Below are positions 1 through 10,053 of a stretch of 64,000 nucleotides of DNA, in pieces. A model generated the notes under the pieces. That model saw only the letters and a list, made by a program, of their open reading frames with translations. It had not been told where the DNA came from and did no database searches. How positions within the stretch are numbered: the stretch's first letter is position 1; every line of letters starts with the position of its first letter. The position numbers and the translations under genes are program-made. Source of the stretch: Symsagittifera roscoffensis (taxonomy: Eukaryota > Xenacoelomorpha > Acoela > Convolutidae); assembly GCF_963678635.1 (NCBI RefSeq), contig NC_087071.1, positions 23,698,013 through 23,762,012 of the forward strand, read 5' to 3'.

Positions 1-161
1 TAGCCATCCAGTCTTACTATCCATCTACCAATATAACTCTGATCCATCGAGTAGGTCTTCAACCAGGATAACGCTCTGTTGTCCACGCGTAACTTGAAGG
101 GAGCGCTCCCCAAGTATGCACGGTACTTCTCCAAGAAGGTGACTACTGCAAACATTTCTGC
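1..161 (-). pseudogene. Ty3/gypsy RNase H, continuation past an in-frame stop (cut by window edge)
   Basis: On the - strand the pol frame stays open after the TAA at 162-164 and runs off the window. It encodes AEMFAVVTFLEKYR followed by RVDNRALSWLK, typical gypsy RNase H text that includes the conserved VDNRALSWL segment. The stop therefore interrupts one continuous domain and is not its end. Integrase and the 3' LTR must lie beyond the left edge. Seen directly in the translation; the family call is established knowledge. Confidence 0.8.
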
Positions 162-3100
162 TTATGGTGCGCCATATTTCATCTCTGTGTCTTCTAAGAC
201 TTTGCTGCCGTATGCAATGGGACGGAGAACTGTTCTTCCGTTCCATTCTTGCTCTTGATGCAATATTCCTGAGATGGCCACCACCGATGCGTCTGTGTCA
301 AGAACATACATGCCCTTTTCTGTAGGCATGCCCAGCACTGGCGCTTCGCACAGTTCCCGCTTTATGTTCTCGAAAGCAACTTGTGCCTCATCGTTCCATT
401 CGAACTTTTTCCCTTTGTTGCGCATCAGCTTCTGCATCGGGTACACCTTGTCCGCGTATCCTTTTATGAATTCTCGGTAGTAATTGGCAAACCCTAGGAA
501 GCCCATGAGCTGTGTGTCCGTTCTAGGAGCTTTCCATGTCAGCACAGCCTCTACTGCTTCTGGATCTGGCCTCACACCATGCCTGTCCACCATTCTTCCC
601 AGGTACTTGATCGAATCCCCAAGGATTTCACATTTCGATGGTTTGCATTTCAAGCCTGCTCTTTTCATACATCCGAAGACCTCATCGAGTCGATCAATGT
701 GATCCTCCAGGGTTGGTGTCGCTATGACTACGTCATCCACGTAGCACATCAAGAGATTCCCGTACTTTTTGGTCACTCCTGTCAAAGCCTGAGCCATCAG
801 CCTTTGAAAAGTTGCTGTTGCATTGAACAAGCCGAAGGGCATCCTCTTCCACTGGTACAACCCCAATTCGCACGCGAATCCGGTTTTCTCTCTGTCCTTC
901 TTTCGCAGAGGAACCTGCCAGAAGGCAGAACCCAAGTCCAATGTGGTGAAGAACTTTGCATCACCAAGTTTGGATAGGCTCTCGTCTATTCGCGGTACCG
1001 GGTACGCATCTTTAATCGTTACCGCGTTCAAGTAACGAAAGTCGCAACAAAATCTAAGCTGCCCCCCTTTCTTTTTCGCCATGACTACCCCGCAAGCCCA
1101 CGGTGATTTCGAGGGTTCTATCATGTCGTATTCAAGCAACATTTCTATTTCCGCTCGGCACGCTTCCGATTTATGTGGCGTCATTCGCCTTGCGCCTTCC
1201 CTATGGGGAACGGCGCCCTCTTCTAGTTCGATTTCGTGTTCGACGAAATTACAGCAACCGATGTCCGCCTTATGTTTTGAAAATACTTCGGCGTTCCGAT
1301 CTAGGAGGTCCCGCAATTTTTCAAAATCTCCTTCACCTATTTTTCCTTTTAAATGTTCTGTTTCTGGCAAAACCGGTTTGTCAGAATCTAGTTCATATGA
1401 CGAGGGGCGTTCCGGAAAATTCGAGCAGCTTGATAAGCCGTCGTCCGTTTCGGATTTCATTGAAAACAATTTATGAATAGATTTTAATTCATTAATTCTC
1501 TTTAAGATTTTATCTTTATTTGCATGATAAGGACAGTCTTTCACACTATATTTCTTCGAGTTTTCTGTCTCCTCATAGTCGGTCCTCATCGGCAAGGCGT
1601 AGCCAAGCTTCTTTCCACGCTGGATTGAAACCGTGGTGTCCAGTGTGTTCAACAACACACTGACACACAGTCCGTTTCGCGTTACCGAGAAGCTCCGGCC
1701 TAAAATCACCGAACTCTGACTATTTGGATTCGGTACTAAGCAAACCTGTTTGCTATCACTTAACGAATTTAAATTTCTCATTCTAAAAATTGCTACTACA
1801 GCTTGTCCTGGTTGTAACTTTACTTTTCTATCCAAAAAAACTGGTACCTTATTTTCATCTGTTATTATCCTATTAATTGGTCTCTTAACATACTTTCGGT
1901 CCGGGTTTCTAATCCGTATTAGACCGTTGTTCAAGTCAATCATCACGTCAAAATTCCTGACAAAATCTCTGCCCAAGATGAATTGGTCGGCGTCGTCCAG
2001 ATTCTCTACCACCAGGAAGCTCATCCAAAGGTTCCGTCCTCCCATGTGAAGGACCGTCACCGGTGTTCTTCCGGCTACGTAGATAGCTCCTCGATTTGCA
2101 GCGGCTAGTCGGAGATTCGTAGGAATCAAATCTTCCCGCGTGAAGCCCATTCTCTCCCAGGTTTTTATCGGCATCACACTCACCACCGCGCCTGTGTCCA
2201 GAAGCCCTGTGACTCCGATTTTTGTTCCGTTGGTGTCAAGCAGGTGTGCTGTCACATCTGCTTCATATCCAATATGTACCGCGTCTTGTTCCATCATGGC
2301 GTCATGGCCTATCCTGCGGACTTTGAGTTCCTCTTCACCCAAATAGATCTGCCCCATTTGGTCATCATCTGTTGTTATGTAAGTCCTGGTGTAGATGCTG
2401 ATTCCATCCACGTTCAGCATTATTTGATACGGCCCATAGACCTCCAAGTAGCGTCCATGAAGTTTCTTCATGCGAGGGCCACCCGTCGTTAGTAGTGCTC
2501 GCACAGCTCTCGACTCAGTGCGTGGCTCCACCTGCCTCAGATAATCTGCATATGTGTCCAAATGCATTAAAGTGAACTCTGATGGTTCACTCAAATTTCT
2601 TATTACCTGGTGTCCAGCCACTGAGATTATCGACTGTATCTTCTTTCCCTGCGGCGCCATGCCGAACCTCTTACCGGAGATCACTTTAAGTTTCATATCT
2701 AAACTGCTTGGTGTTTTCGTCTCCTCGAACTCCATTGCCTCGAAGGTATTCAGTTGCTCCTGAAGCTTTTCATTTTCCAGTTCAAGTTTCACTTTTTGTT
2801 CGATCTCTTTCGTCACCAATTCCTGCTGTACTCTATTTAGAGCATCCTTTGCGGCTGTCTTATAATCGATCTTGAAGTCATCGGCCGCAGTTGCTGGTTC
2901 CGGTTCACGTGCTTCTTCTGTTACTGCTTGCATTTTCTTTGCCGCCAGCTCTTGAGGTTTGTCCTTCCTGCGTGCCTCTGCTTCGCTCAAAAGTCGAGCC
3001 TTGCTTGCTTTCACTCCTGACAAAGCTTCTTCATGCCTTGGATGCTTGATGTCTGCCACTGCATCCCAGAATTGCGGACAATCTGATTTAAAATGACCTT

Positions 3101-4793
3101 CCAAGTTACAAAAGAAACACCTCGGGCCAAATTTCGCAATTACTCCTCTCATGAAATCCTCATGATCCAACTCTGACGCATCTTCGTCCTCGAGGCTAAA
3201 GCCTATTGCTTTCATGCCTTGTTTGTAAGCTGGGCATGCTGACACATGATGGTCTGTTGAACTGCAATTAGCACAAGAACGTCTCTTGTCCATATCATCC
3301 CTCGGTTTGTACCAATTGTTCCCTTGGTTTGCTGGTCCGTTGTTAAAATTGCCATAATTGTTCTTGTAATATCCAGATCTCGAAGGAGGTTTCAACAAAA
3401 GATACTCTTTTGATTTGAGCCTCAACTCCTCCGGTGTTGGCGCATTAGTTGATAGTGGTGTGTAATGCGTTGCTAGCATCGTACGAAGTTCATCATTTTT
3501 CACACCATCGATGAATTTTGAGGCTACGGCCAGGTTCATCCTTCGGTTTGACTCATCCGGTTGGCTGCGTCTTCTCAGCATTTCCAAATCATCGAGAAAC
3601 TTGTCTATTGTTTCATCTTCTTGTTGCCTCCGTTTCTCGAAGCGCATCATCGCCTGGTGCCCCTGCACCCCTGATCCGAAACGGTTTAACAAGATTTCGA
3701 AGATTTTCTCAGCAGTGTCACGTTGATACTGTTTCTTGGCCATGACACAGTTCAGGGCTGTCCCTTCTAAGTTGCTGGTGAGCGCGCTGCATTCCTGTCT
3801 CTCCGACAAGTCCTCTTCCTCGAAATGCAGCTTCATTACCTCTATCCAGGTATCAATACAGCCATCAGATTCGTCTTTGTAGCATCTTGGCTTCTTAAAG
3901 ACTCTTCTGGACTTCTCACTGCGTTCATTGGTTCTAGATAACCTCGTCAGGAATGTCTCCAAAGACCTGTTCAGGGGTTCAAATGCTGTGGCCATTGCCG
4001 TAGCATCCCTTGAGTGTCCCGCTTGAGTGTCCTCACGCCTTGTCGAAGGCTCTGTGTGCGGTGCATCCCTGCAATCCGAATCACCATGAGCGTTTCCCGC
4101 TTGGCCCATGTGACTCCTCCTCGGGCTTGTATGCCCCATGTTGCCAGAATCGCTTCTCCCAGTCGCATGTGTGCTTTGCGTTGGTCGTTCGTTCGAGGTT
4201 TGTCTGTTCCCCGTTGAACTCGCTCTACTGTTCGGGCCCCATGCTGTATTACCCCTTGTGGCATAGCCTGATGAACTGCCCCTGCCTCTAGTGGATCCAT
4301 ACGTCTTCCTCCTTTGATGTTCATTGAAGTTCACCCTCGGTTCCCTGCTGGGACCTCCCGAGTTCGGCTCTCCTTCTTTTGGTCCACTCTTGCTGCTTAG
4401 TAGCCCGTCCAACCTATCCATGATAGCCTGAGTTCGCCTCTCCATCATCGCGTCTATCTTTATGTCAAGAGACCCAAGAGACTGCTCTTGCTGTATTCTT
4501 AACTTCTCCATGTCGGCTCTTAAGCGTAACTCCCTCTGTTCCGCCTCTCTTGTCATTCGCGACAAGTTCCTCGTCATATGTTCGTCCGTTCTTTCTTTCA
4601 AGCGTTTTTCGCTTCTGCCAACTTCTTGTCTGTTGCGGTTTATTTCTTCCCGCAGACTTTCTCTTTCAATGTGAACTGCTCTTTCTAGTTCACTCATCCT
4701 TATCGACATCTGTTCATTTTGTTCTCCTAAACTGCCCACTATGTTGTTTAAGGCTTCCTCTAGTGCTGCCCCGTTATCCATGAGTGGCGTCAC
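162..4793 (-). CDS. Ty3/gypsy-type Gag-Pol polyprotein (capsid, zinc knuckles, protease, RT)
   Basis: About 1,540 codons. From the N-terminus there is a coiled coil (about 20-125), a low-complexity Ser/Gly/Arg stretch, a retrotransposon Gag domain (about 270-450), two CX2CX4HX4C zinc knuckles (near residues 505 and 557), an aspartic protease with LLDTGA (about 863), and a reverse transcriptase with FCCDFRYLN, the RMPFGL motif and a YVDD active site (about 1,349). The start of RNase H carries a DTDAS motif. This is the normal Metaviridae order. The first codon listed is GTG; the first ATG is at 4781. The frame is open upstream to a TAG at 4860-4862 shared with the preceding ORF. It ends at an in-frame TAA within RNase H, so this copy probably cannot make full Pol unless the stop is read through. 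It transposes by reverse transcription in cytoplasmic particles. Confidence 0.9.
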   Translation of the reverse strand: MTPLMDNGAALEEALNNIVGSLGEQNEQMSIRMSELERAVHIERESLREEINRNRQEVGRSEKRLKERTDEHMTRNLSRMTREAEQRELRLRADMEKLRIQQEQSLGSLDIKIDAMMERRTQAIMDRLDGLLSSKSGPKEGEPNSGGPSREPRVNFNEHQRRKTYGSTRGRGSSSGYATRGNTAWGPNSRASSTGNRQTSNERPTQSTHATGRSDSGNMGHTSPRRSHMGQAGNAHGDSDCRDAPHTEPSTRREDTQAGHSRDATAMATAFEPLNRSLETFLTRLSRTNERSEKSRRVFKKPRCYKDESDGCIDTWIEVMKLHFEEEDLSERQECSALTSNLEGTALNCVMAKKQYQRDTAEKIFEILLNRFGSGVQGHQAMMRFEKRRQQEDETIDKFLDDLEMLRRRSQPDESNRRMNLAVASKFIDGVKNDELRTMLATHYTPLSTNAPTPEELRLKSKEYLLLKPPSRSGYYKNNYGNFNNGPANQGNNWYKPRDDMDKRRSCANCSSTDHHVSACPAYKQGMKAIGFSLEDEDASELDHEDFMRGVIAKFGPRCFFCNLEGHFKSDCPQFWDAVADIKHPRHEEALSGVKASKARLLSEAEARRKDKPQELAAKKMQAVTEEAREPEPATAADDFKIDYKTAAKDALNRVQQELVTKEIEQKVKLELENEKLQEQLNTFEAMEFEETKTPSSLDMKLKVISGKRFGMAPQGKKIQSIISVAGHQVIRNLSEPSEFTLMHLDTYADYLRQVEPRTESRAVRALLTTGGPRMKKLHGRYLEVYGPYQIMLNVDGISIYTRTYITTDDDQMGQIYLGEEELKVRRIGHDAMMEQDAVHIGYEADVTAHLLDTNGTKIGVTGLLDTGAVVSVMPIKTWERMGFTREDLIPTNLRLAAANRGAIYVAGRTPVTVLHMGGRNLWMSFLVVENLDDADQFILGRDFVRNFDVMIDLNNGLIRIRNPDRKYVKRPINRIITDENKVPVFLDRKVKLQPGQAVVAIFRMRNLNSLSDSKQVCLVPNPNSQSSVILGRSFSVTRNGLCVSVLLNTLDTTVSIQRGKKLGYALPMRTDYEETENSKKYSVKDCPYHANKDKILKRINELKSIHKLFSMKSETDDGLSSCSNFPERPSSYELDSDKPVLPETEHLKGKIGEGDFEKLRDLLDRNAEVFSKHKADIGCCNFVEHEIELEEGAVPHREGARRMTPHKSEACRAEIEMLLEYDMIEPSKSPWACGVVMAKKKGGQLRFCCDFRYLNAVTIKDAYPVPRIDESLSKLGDAKFFTTLDLGSAFWQVPLRKKDREKTGFACELGLYQWKRMPFGLFNATATFQRLMAQALTGVTKKYGNLLMCYVDDVVIATPTLEDHIDRLDEVFGCMKRAGLKCKPSKCEILGDSIKYLGRMVDRHGVRPDPEAVEAVLTWKAPRTDTQLMGFLGFANYYREFIKGYADKVYPMQKLMRNKGKKFEWNDEAQVAFENIKRELCEAPVLGMPTEKGMYVLDTDASVVAISGILHQEQEWNGRTVLRPIAYGSKVLEDTEMKYGAP

Positions 4794-4859
4794 TAGTGGT
4801 GGTGTAACCCTGTCGGTCCCAGGTAACTTCGTGCTTGTCGAGATCCGGGCCTTGACTCT

Positions 4860-5675
4860 CTACTTCAACGTCTTTTCATTATTTAATTCAGGATCCATTA
4901 ACGCGTTGCCAAGCCCTCTGGTTCTACTCTCTCCAGGTTGTGGCTCCGAACTTGTCCTAATCGCGAAGTCCTTTGACTGGCCCGGTGTGTTTGCCTCTTT
5001 GCTTATCGTTGTCACTACACCAAATTTATCCATGGTTCCAGTCTCTCTTCCGACGTGTGCCTCACTCTCCTGGATCGAACTATTGAGACTGACTTGAGAT
5101 CCAAAGTCCCCTTGCTCCTCTTCATCCTCTTCCTCCTGGGACTCCCCATCGTTTCCTGCTCCTCCTCCCATGCTGAATGGAAAGATGTTTCCGAAGGTGT
5201 TCTTCATTCTTTCTGAGAACGATGATGAGGTTGTTTGTTTCCCAGTTCCGCTTGCCATCATAGTGTTGTCTGTCGGAGATCTTCTAGTTGCCGTTACTTC
5301 AGTTGAGATGTCGGACAGTTCCGACATCTCCTCTCGATCCAATGTCCCGGTGGAAGTGGCAAAATCATGGCCTTGTTCTACCGGAGTAGATTCACTCGCC
5401 AGCCTTCTGCCTCTCCCTTCCAGTCCATTTACTCCCTGGTTGTCGTTCATGGTATGGTCCGTATTGACCTCCACTTCTAACAGTTCTCTTCGCTCTTCTG
5501 AGGTCTTTTGACTTCTCGTTTCAACCATTCTGCCTGAAACCGTCCCCCTTTTGTCAGACCGGGATCGCTTGATCCAATCCACAAAAGGATCGGTCATCGT
5601 TTTTCTTTGCTTTTCAGGTATGAATTTCCTAGAGCTATTACCTCGTTTTGGTATCCTTGACTTGTCTGAACTCAT
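4860..5675 (-). CDS. N-terminal ORF of the same Ty3/gypsy element (Gag-associated, unrecognised)
   Basis: 271 codons, beginning MSSDKSRIPKRG and very hydrophilic. The N-terminal quarter is basic; an acidic EEEDEEEQ patch lies near residue 185. I recognise no domain. It stops at TAG 4860-4862 in exactly the frame used by the downstream Gag-Pol ORF, with 22 sense codons between the stop and the first GTG. This could be a leaky stop joining the two, a termination-reinitiation pair, or a single mutated codon in this copy. The ATG at 5673-5675 follows an A-rich leader. Probably part of the element's Gag region. Confidence 0.7.
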   Translation of the reverse strand: MSSDKSRIPKRGNSSRKFIPEKQRKTMTDPFVDWIKRSRSDKRGTVSGRMVETRSQKTSEERRELLEVEVNTDHTMNDNQGVNGLEGRGRRLASESTPVEQGHDFATSTGTLDREEMSELSDISTEVTATRRSPTDNTMMASGTGKQTTSSSFSERMKNTFGNIFPFSMGGGAGNDGESQEEEDEEEQGDFGSQVSLNSSIQESEAHVGRETGTMDKFGVVTTISKEANTPGQSKDFAIRTSSEPQPGESRTRGLGNALMDPELNNEKTLK

Positions 5676-5732
5676 TCTTTATTTGTCACTTTCCTATGCC
5701 TACTCTTGACTCAATTGCTAGAGACCTTATAG

Positions 5733-5753
5733 TTTTTTTTTTTTTTTTTTTTT
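5733..5753. repeat. (T)21 homopolymer, poly(A) in the 5' leader of the gypsy element
   Basis: A run of 21 T on the + strand, so 21 A on the element's sense strand about 60 nt before its first ATG. It may be a feature of the element's leader or the remnant of a poly(A)-tailed insertion. Confidence 0.8.
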
Positions 5754-6458
5754 ATAATGACACAACACAATAAATTTCACCAGATTCTACTAAATAGTGA
5801 CCACGAATCCCTGTATGTTGTCAGAGTACAGTTTGTATAAAATTTATTCACACTAGCCGATTATCGGTCCAAAGATCTGGAAACTAGCACAATATGATGT
5901 TATCAGTCAATTTAAAAGATAGTGTATTCACTACCCAATCAAGCACAGTTTACGTTGATTTAAAATCAAAAACAAAAAATATATATTGACACAATATGAA
6001 TGTGTATATAAAAAAACGTATTTGTCTTGTACTCTTAGTCGGTCGCAGTACAATAGTCGAACCTGTCTTTTAAAGAAAAAGCTTTCCCTGCTTGGTGCTG
6101 CACCAAACAGACAAAACTTTGAAGGCAGTAATTTTCTCAAGTGGGCGTCTATTGCACCCACCGAGTACTGTGTTACCTATCTGCCTTCGGACTGCCCGAG
6201 CTAGACCTACTAAAATCCTCAGGGCAGTCACTTTTCCCAAAAACGTATTATGTTTCAATCCACACCAATGAGTCACGCTCTTTTTAATTTAGACTTAGTG
6301 TCGCGAATATCCGAGTTCGGACCTGTTTTGTATTAGTCTGGTTCTTTTTGAGAGGCAAGTTACCAGTGCAGTCACTGATACCTAGCCTGTGTATTAATAA
6401 CCTAATACCTCTCGCTTTTTAGTTTTTCTTTCGTTTACCTAAGTCCTTAATAAAATGA
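5754..6458. other. Non-coding; presumed 5' leader or LTR region of the gypsy element
   Basis: No coding signal. The 5' LTR of the - strand gypsy element should lie in this area or further right, but its partner LTR is outside the window, so the limits cannot be fixed. CACACCAATGAGTC at 6262 could be the reverse of an LTR end plus a TGG primer-binding site, but this is weak. Confidence 0.4.
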
Positions 6459-7340
6459 TACCCCTCCGGATTGGCACAAATAGGACCCTTCCGGACTGTC
6501 AGAATATAGACCCCTCCGGATTGGGACCCCTCGGAATTAGCAACTATAAGACCCCTCCGGATTCGGACCCCTCCGGTTTTGTGGAAAGTAGACCCTTCCG
6601 GGTTCGGACCCCTCTGACTTTGAAAAATTTCGACCCCTCCGGATTGGGAGCCCTTAGCTCTGTCAAAGTAGCTTTTTGTAGTTTTCTTAATTTCAGCTTA
6701 TACCCCTCCGGATTCGTTCTGCGTTGCTTTTATGCTGTTTGAATTAACTGGGAAGGGTATAGGGTCCTTTCCTAGACACCTCCGGATTGAAGTTAAGGCA
6801 CTTATTTGACAATTCACACTAACGGTGAAGAGTCTTATCACTTGCCTAATTTCGACTCTATTATGGTTGTCTTGTGCCTTCAGCCCTCCCTTTTTGTCTA
6901 GAACTGTCCTAAGTCACTTAGTTCAATCGCTATCAACTTTTGGTAGGGGTATAAGGGTTTTTCAGAAAAATTTATAAAACGTGAAGGGTGTACCCCTCCG
7001 GATTTGTGTAATTTGCTAAAAACAATCTCAAAAAATTTTCTCGCTCGTTTTTCCGAAAAATTTCTGATCCTATTAGTAAGCTCAGCTAATTTCTGATTTA
7101 TTGGTACCAAGATCAACTCGATATGCTCAGTAGTTCCAAAGTTATTAACCAAAACGTCTTTTTTCCAAACACAAAAATTTTCTCTCTTATAGGTTCCGCC
7201 TAACTTTCTCCGCAAATCTGGTCCTTTCGACCTAAAAATTATTGATCTGAGCTCACAAGGCCTATACTCTTCTAGTTCAATGCAAAAGACCCGATCTAAA
7301 ACGCTTTTGTAGAAAAAATTTGCGAAAAACTATGCTACCT

Positions 7341-7411
7341 GGACCCCTCCGGATTGATGAATCCACCAAATCAAACACGTTATGTTCGATTTCTCTGCAA
7401 CCCGGAAGGCT
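7341..7411. repeat. 70-bp cassette bounded by inverted CCGGA motifs, copy 1
   Basis: Runs from GGACCCCTCCGGATT to the inverted CCCGGAAGGCT. Its interior (ATGAATCCA, AAATCAAAC, GTTCGATTT) is related to the cassette at 9111-9179, so the motif pair and its contents moved or were copied together. Confidence 0.6.
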
Positions 7412-8046
7412 TTCGGGTAGCGGGTTTTAAAACTCGTAGATTCACTAGTGGAAGTTGTCCGAACAACTATTTTTACTGTCCTAACTCAAAGATTTCAAAA
7501 AATTTTTTGATTTTATAGTGTTTCTTACTATCAAAAATGGGAAAATTGGTTTTTGGTACCAAACTAGTTCCAACCACTTCCGAACTAAAGTTAACCGGTT
7601 CTACTTATTACAATAGTGCAGTTACGATGTAACACACTAACTTAGCGCTTTTTTCCGTTTCAGAAAATATCGATATCTCAAAAATCGCGACTTGTGGGGG
7701 GATCAAAATATCGCTATTTTGACCCTAAAAACCGGTCTGTTTTCGTTGTTTTTCACTGAAAAACGATATAAGACTATTAATATAGGCTATATAAATAATA
7801 ATATTAGTAATACTATACCCCTCCGGGTTTGTTTATTATCCGAATTAAGGTGCTTAACTCGGATATTCCCAGTTCGGTGAAGGGTCACTACAGTGCAGCA
7901 CTGTCGAGCCCCCCACAGATTACTATCTTACTTTTTGTACCAAAAGGGATACAAAACTTGTTAACGATACCCAACAGTCGATTGTTGTTGTCGTTGAGCC
8001 CCTTCTTGTTGCTCCTTGAACTGCTTGCCGGATCGGTCTTCACCCA

Positions 8047-8098
8047 AGACCCTTCCGAATTGAGCGCAAATCAGCTGACCCTTCCGGATTGAGCGCAA
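8047..8098. repeat. Two tandem 29-bp units ending TTGAGCGCAA
   Basis: GACCCTTCCGAATTGAGCGC is followed 29 bp later by GACCCTTCCGGATTGAGCGC. The only place where the CCGGA motif sits in a true tandem unit. Confidence 0.7.
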
Positions 8099-9110
8099 TT
8101 TATCATTAACGTGCTTAAATGCTCAAATAACCCTACAGTACAAGCCTCACAAACGGGCCACAAAATTGATCGTAACGATCCTGACTGATATAAATGCATG
8201 TAACAACAATATATCTATCAAAAACAAACGGGGGGGTTGAATCACATCTTGTCTGGGGGGATGATTTCTACTGATTTTTCTACTTTTTTACTGTTTTTGG
8301 TTTTTTCGGTTATTTTTTTTTGTTTTTCTTGGGTACTATACTACTTTTTGTTTGGTTTTACTTATATCTTTAAGTGTTTTTGGTCACCAACCACTCAGGG
8401 GACGAGGGGACGGCCGATCCCCCCACCCTTCCTGGTTCGTGAATTTTCGGTCTTAACTAGGTTAAAAAACTATTCACGGCAATTCGGAAGGCCTCCGCGT
8501 TCCGAACTACCCTTCCGCCCCGGCGGTTTAGGCCTATTAAGGGCGTTAATGTGAGCATCCGCTCGGCGCGGAGTGCTCGTTAACGGTTCTGCCGGTCATG
8601 ATGTTAAAAAGAATAACACCCAGGAGCGCCATAAAAACATACATGTAACATTCGCCCGGAAGATACATATCGACGGATAACAAAACTAAGTCCTAAGACG
8701 ACTGGCTAGCGTCTAAACAGAGCTTTGCATATTTTTCACCGTCTCTACCAAGCCAGTACTTTTCGGTGGTCTTTCTTACATCGGGTCGACAAAAACGTTA
8801 CTGCTCTCCGGCTTCGACCAGAACGCTCAAATTAACTGAATTACATGCAAAAATAGTGAGCTCATGGCTGGGTCTCAGTATCCCCAGACCACGAGGTCAC
8901 TCCTAAAATCAGGGCTACTACTTATCATATTACTATTGTTTTTGTTCAGTAGATAAAAATCATCATCTCCATCGAAGATGGATCAACCCTTTCCCCCAAC
9001 TCCTAGCTTCTCATCCTTATCAAAATGAATCCAGTTGTTAATTAAATTCAATTCAGGACATGACAAGAAGCTAAAAGTTTATATAAAAGGCTAAAAGTTC
9101 CAGTCCCGAA

Positions 9111-9179
9111 ACCCTTCCGGATTCTTGAATCCAGTGAATCAAGCTCCTTAAGTTCAATTTCACGCCAATCCGGAAGGCT
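9111..9179. repeat. 70-bp cassette bounded by inverted CCGGA motifs, copy 2
   Basis: Runs from ACCCTTCCGGATT to the inverted AATCCGGAAGGCT. The interior (TTGAATCCAGTGAATCAAG, AGTTCAATTTC) matches the 7341-7411 cassette at most positions by eye. Confidence 0.6.
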
Positions 9180-9194
9180 GGTTCTCACCCTTCA

Positions 9195-9242
9195 CCGTTG
9201 TTGGCAACGGCCTTGCAACTATTGTAGCAGCACAATAGTTGC
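9195..9242. repeat. Two adjacent short hairpins
   Basis: CCGTTG/CAACGG (9195-9210, 4-nt loop) is followed by GCAACTATTGT/ACAATAGTTGC (9215-9242, 6-nt loop), both perfect. Function unknown. Confidence 0.6.
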
Positions 9243-9514
9243 AACTTGGAACGTTCTCTGCTATTGTAGTTAGTTGTCGTTTTTCTTCAATCTCGATTTT
9301 CGTTCTGTTCGCAATCGCAGATAAAGTTGTTCTGTTTTTTCACTCGTTTTCTGTTAAAATGGCCGTTTCAGCATTTCTCAGAAATGTGACGTCATCATTC
9401 GAATTTTTGAAAATTTAAAATACCAGAATATTCCAGCCCTTACCGTTTGGCTAAACGTTCCAATAACACCCTTAATTCTTAAAAACCACCAATCCGGAAG
9501 GCTTGCTGCTAAAA

Positions 9515-9589
9515 TTCCGAATTCCGCAGAGATTGCATTTTTCACATTCTGGTCGAATGTGAAAAATGCAGTCTCTGCGGAATTCGGAA
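9515..9589. repeat. Near-perfect palindrome, 35-bp arms with 5-nt loop
   Basis: The left arm 9515-9549 and right arm 9555-9589 match at 34 of 35 positions around the loop TGGTC. The right arm is the beginning of the coding text of the Penelope-type fragment that follows, so the left arm is an inverted copy of that element's own sequence. A foldback formed during reverse transcription or repair explains it best. Confidence 0.9.
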
Positions 9590-9803
9590 TTCGCAATGTG
9601 AAAAATGCAATTCGCCAGTAGGGCAACATTTGAGAGAATGTGACAGGGATGGTAAGAGCGCTGAGCTTAAGTCTGAGATTATAGATCAATCAAGTAACAT
9701 ACAGAAACTCCTCACTCTGGAGGCCTTACATATTTGGAAAGAACGCCCCAGAATTAACACGCGCGAGGAGTTCAGGAGCAGGGAGCTGACATTAAAATTA
9801 TAG
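9555..9803 (+). pseudogene. Penelope-like element, C-terminal GIY-YIG endonuclease region (5'-truncated)
   Basis: An open + strand frame ends at TAG 9801-9803. It contains SPVGQHLREC and ends LEALHIWKERPRINTREEFR. The VG-HL-EC segment followed by LEAL-I-PxxNTRxEFRSRxL is the usual C-terminus of Penelope-like retroelements, where GIY-YIG is the DNA-nicking domain. The catalytic GIY and YIG strands are absent. A Cys-rich segment (ECEKC, then QCEKC) is repeated just upstream, across the palindrome arm. Remnant only. An inverted RT piece of the same kind of element lies 300 bp downstream. Confidence 0.75.
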
Positions 9804-10053
9804 TACATGTTTAAAAATGACTAAAAATTGCAATTTTTGAAAAAATAAACTGACATGTCAGTTTGGATAAAACATCAAATCGAAAAATTATGACTCAAGT
9901 AACAAAAAAGTATGGAAATTGTCATAATCGATGAAATAATGATTACGTAATAACAGATGTAAGAATGTGATTGGTTAAAAATTTCTAACATGTTCTTTTT
10001 GAATTTCATACATGATCTTTGATCATTTTATTGTAAATAAAAAATTTTATATC

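Larger units (their letters stand above)
6459..9180. repeat. Cluster of about 18 interspersed CCCCTCCGGATT motifs
   Basis: The 12-14 nt motif RACCCCTCCGGATT (variant ACCCTTCCGGATT) recurs at about 6460, 6484, 6510, 6525, 6550, 6566, 6591, 6632, 6701, 6777, 6991, 7342, 7816, 8048, 8077 and 9111. Reverse-orientation copies (AATCCGGAAGG) occur near 7401, 9168 and 9491. Copies up to 6,790 are spaced 15-70 bp apart, later ones by hundreds. The intervening DNA is not repeated, so this is not a simple tandem satellite. No gene was found from 6.4 to 9.5 kb. Confidence 0.8.

Noticed and set aside
579-977. 132-codon + strand frame and similar ones at 1-5 kb
   Set aside because: Antisense to the gypsy pol, whose motifs are unmistakable on the - strand.
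6262-6276. LTR end and primer site of the gypsy element
   Set aside because: A TGG-type sequence is present by chance often enough; without the second LTR in the window it cannot be confirmed.
9378-9689. 103-codon - strand frame
   Set aside because: Runs across both arms of the palindrome; no family features.
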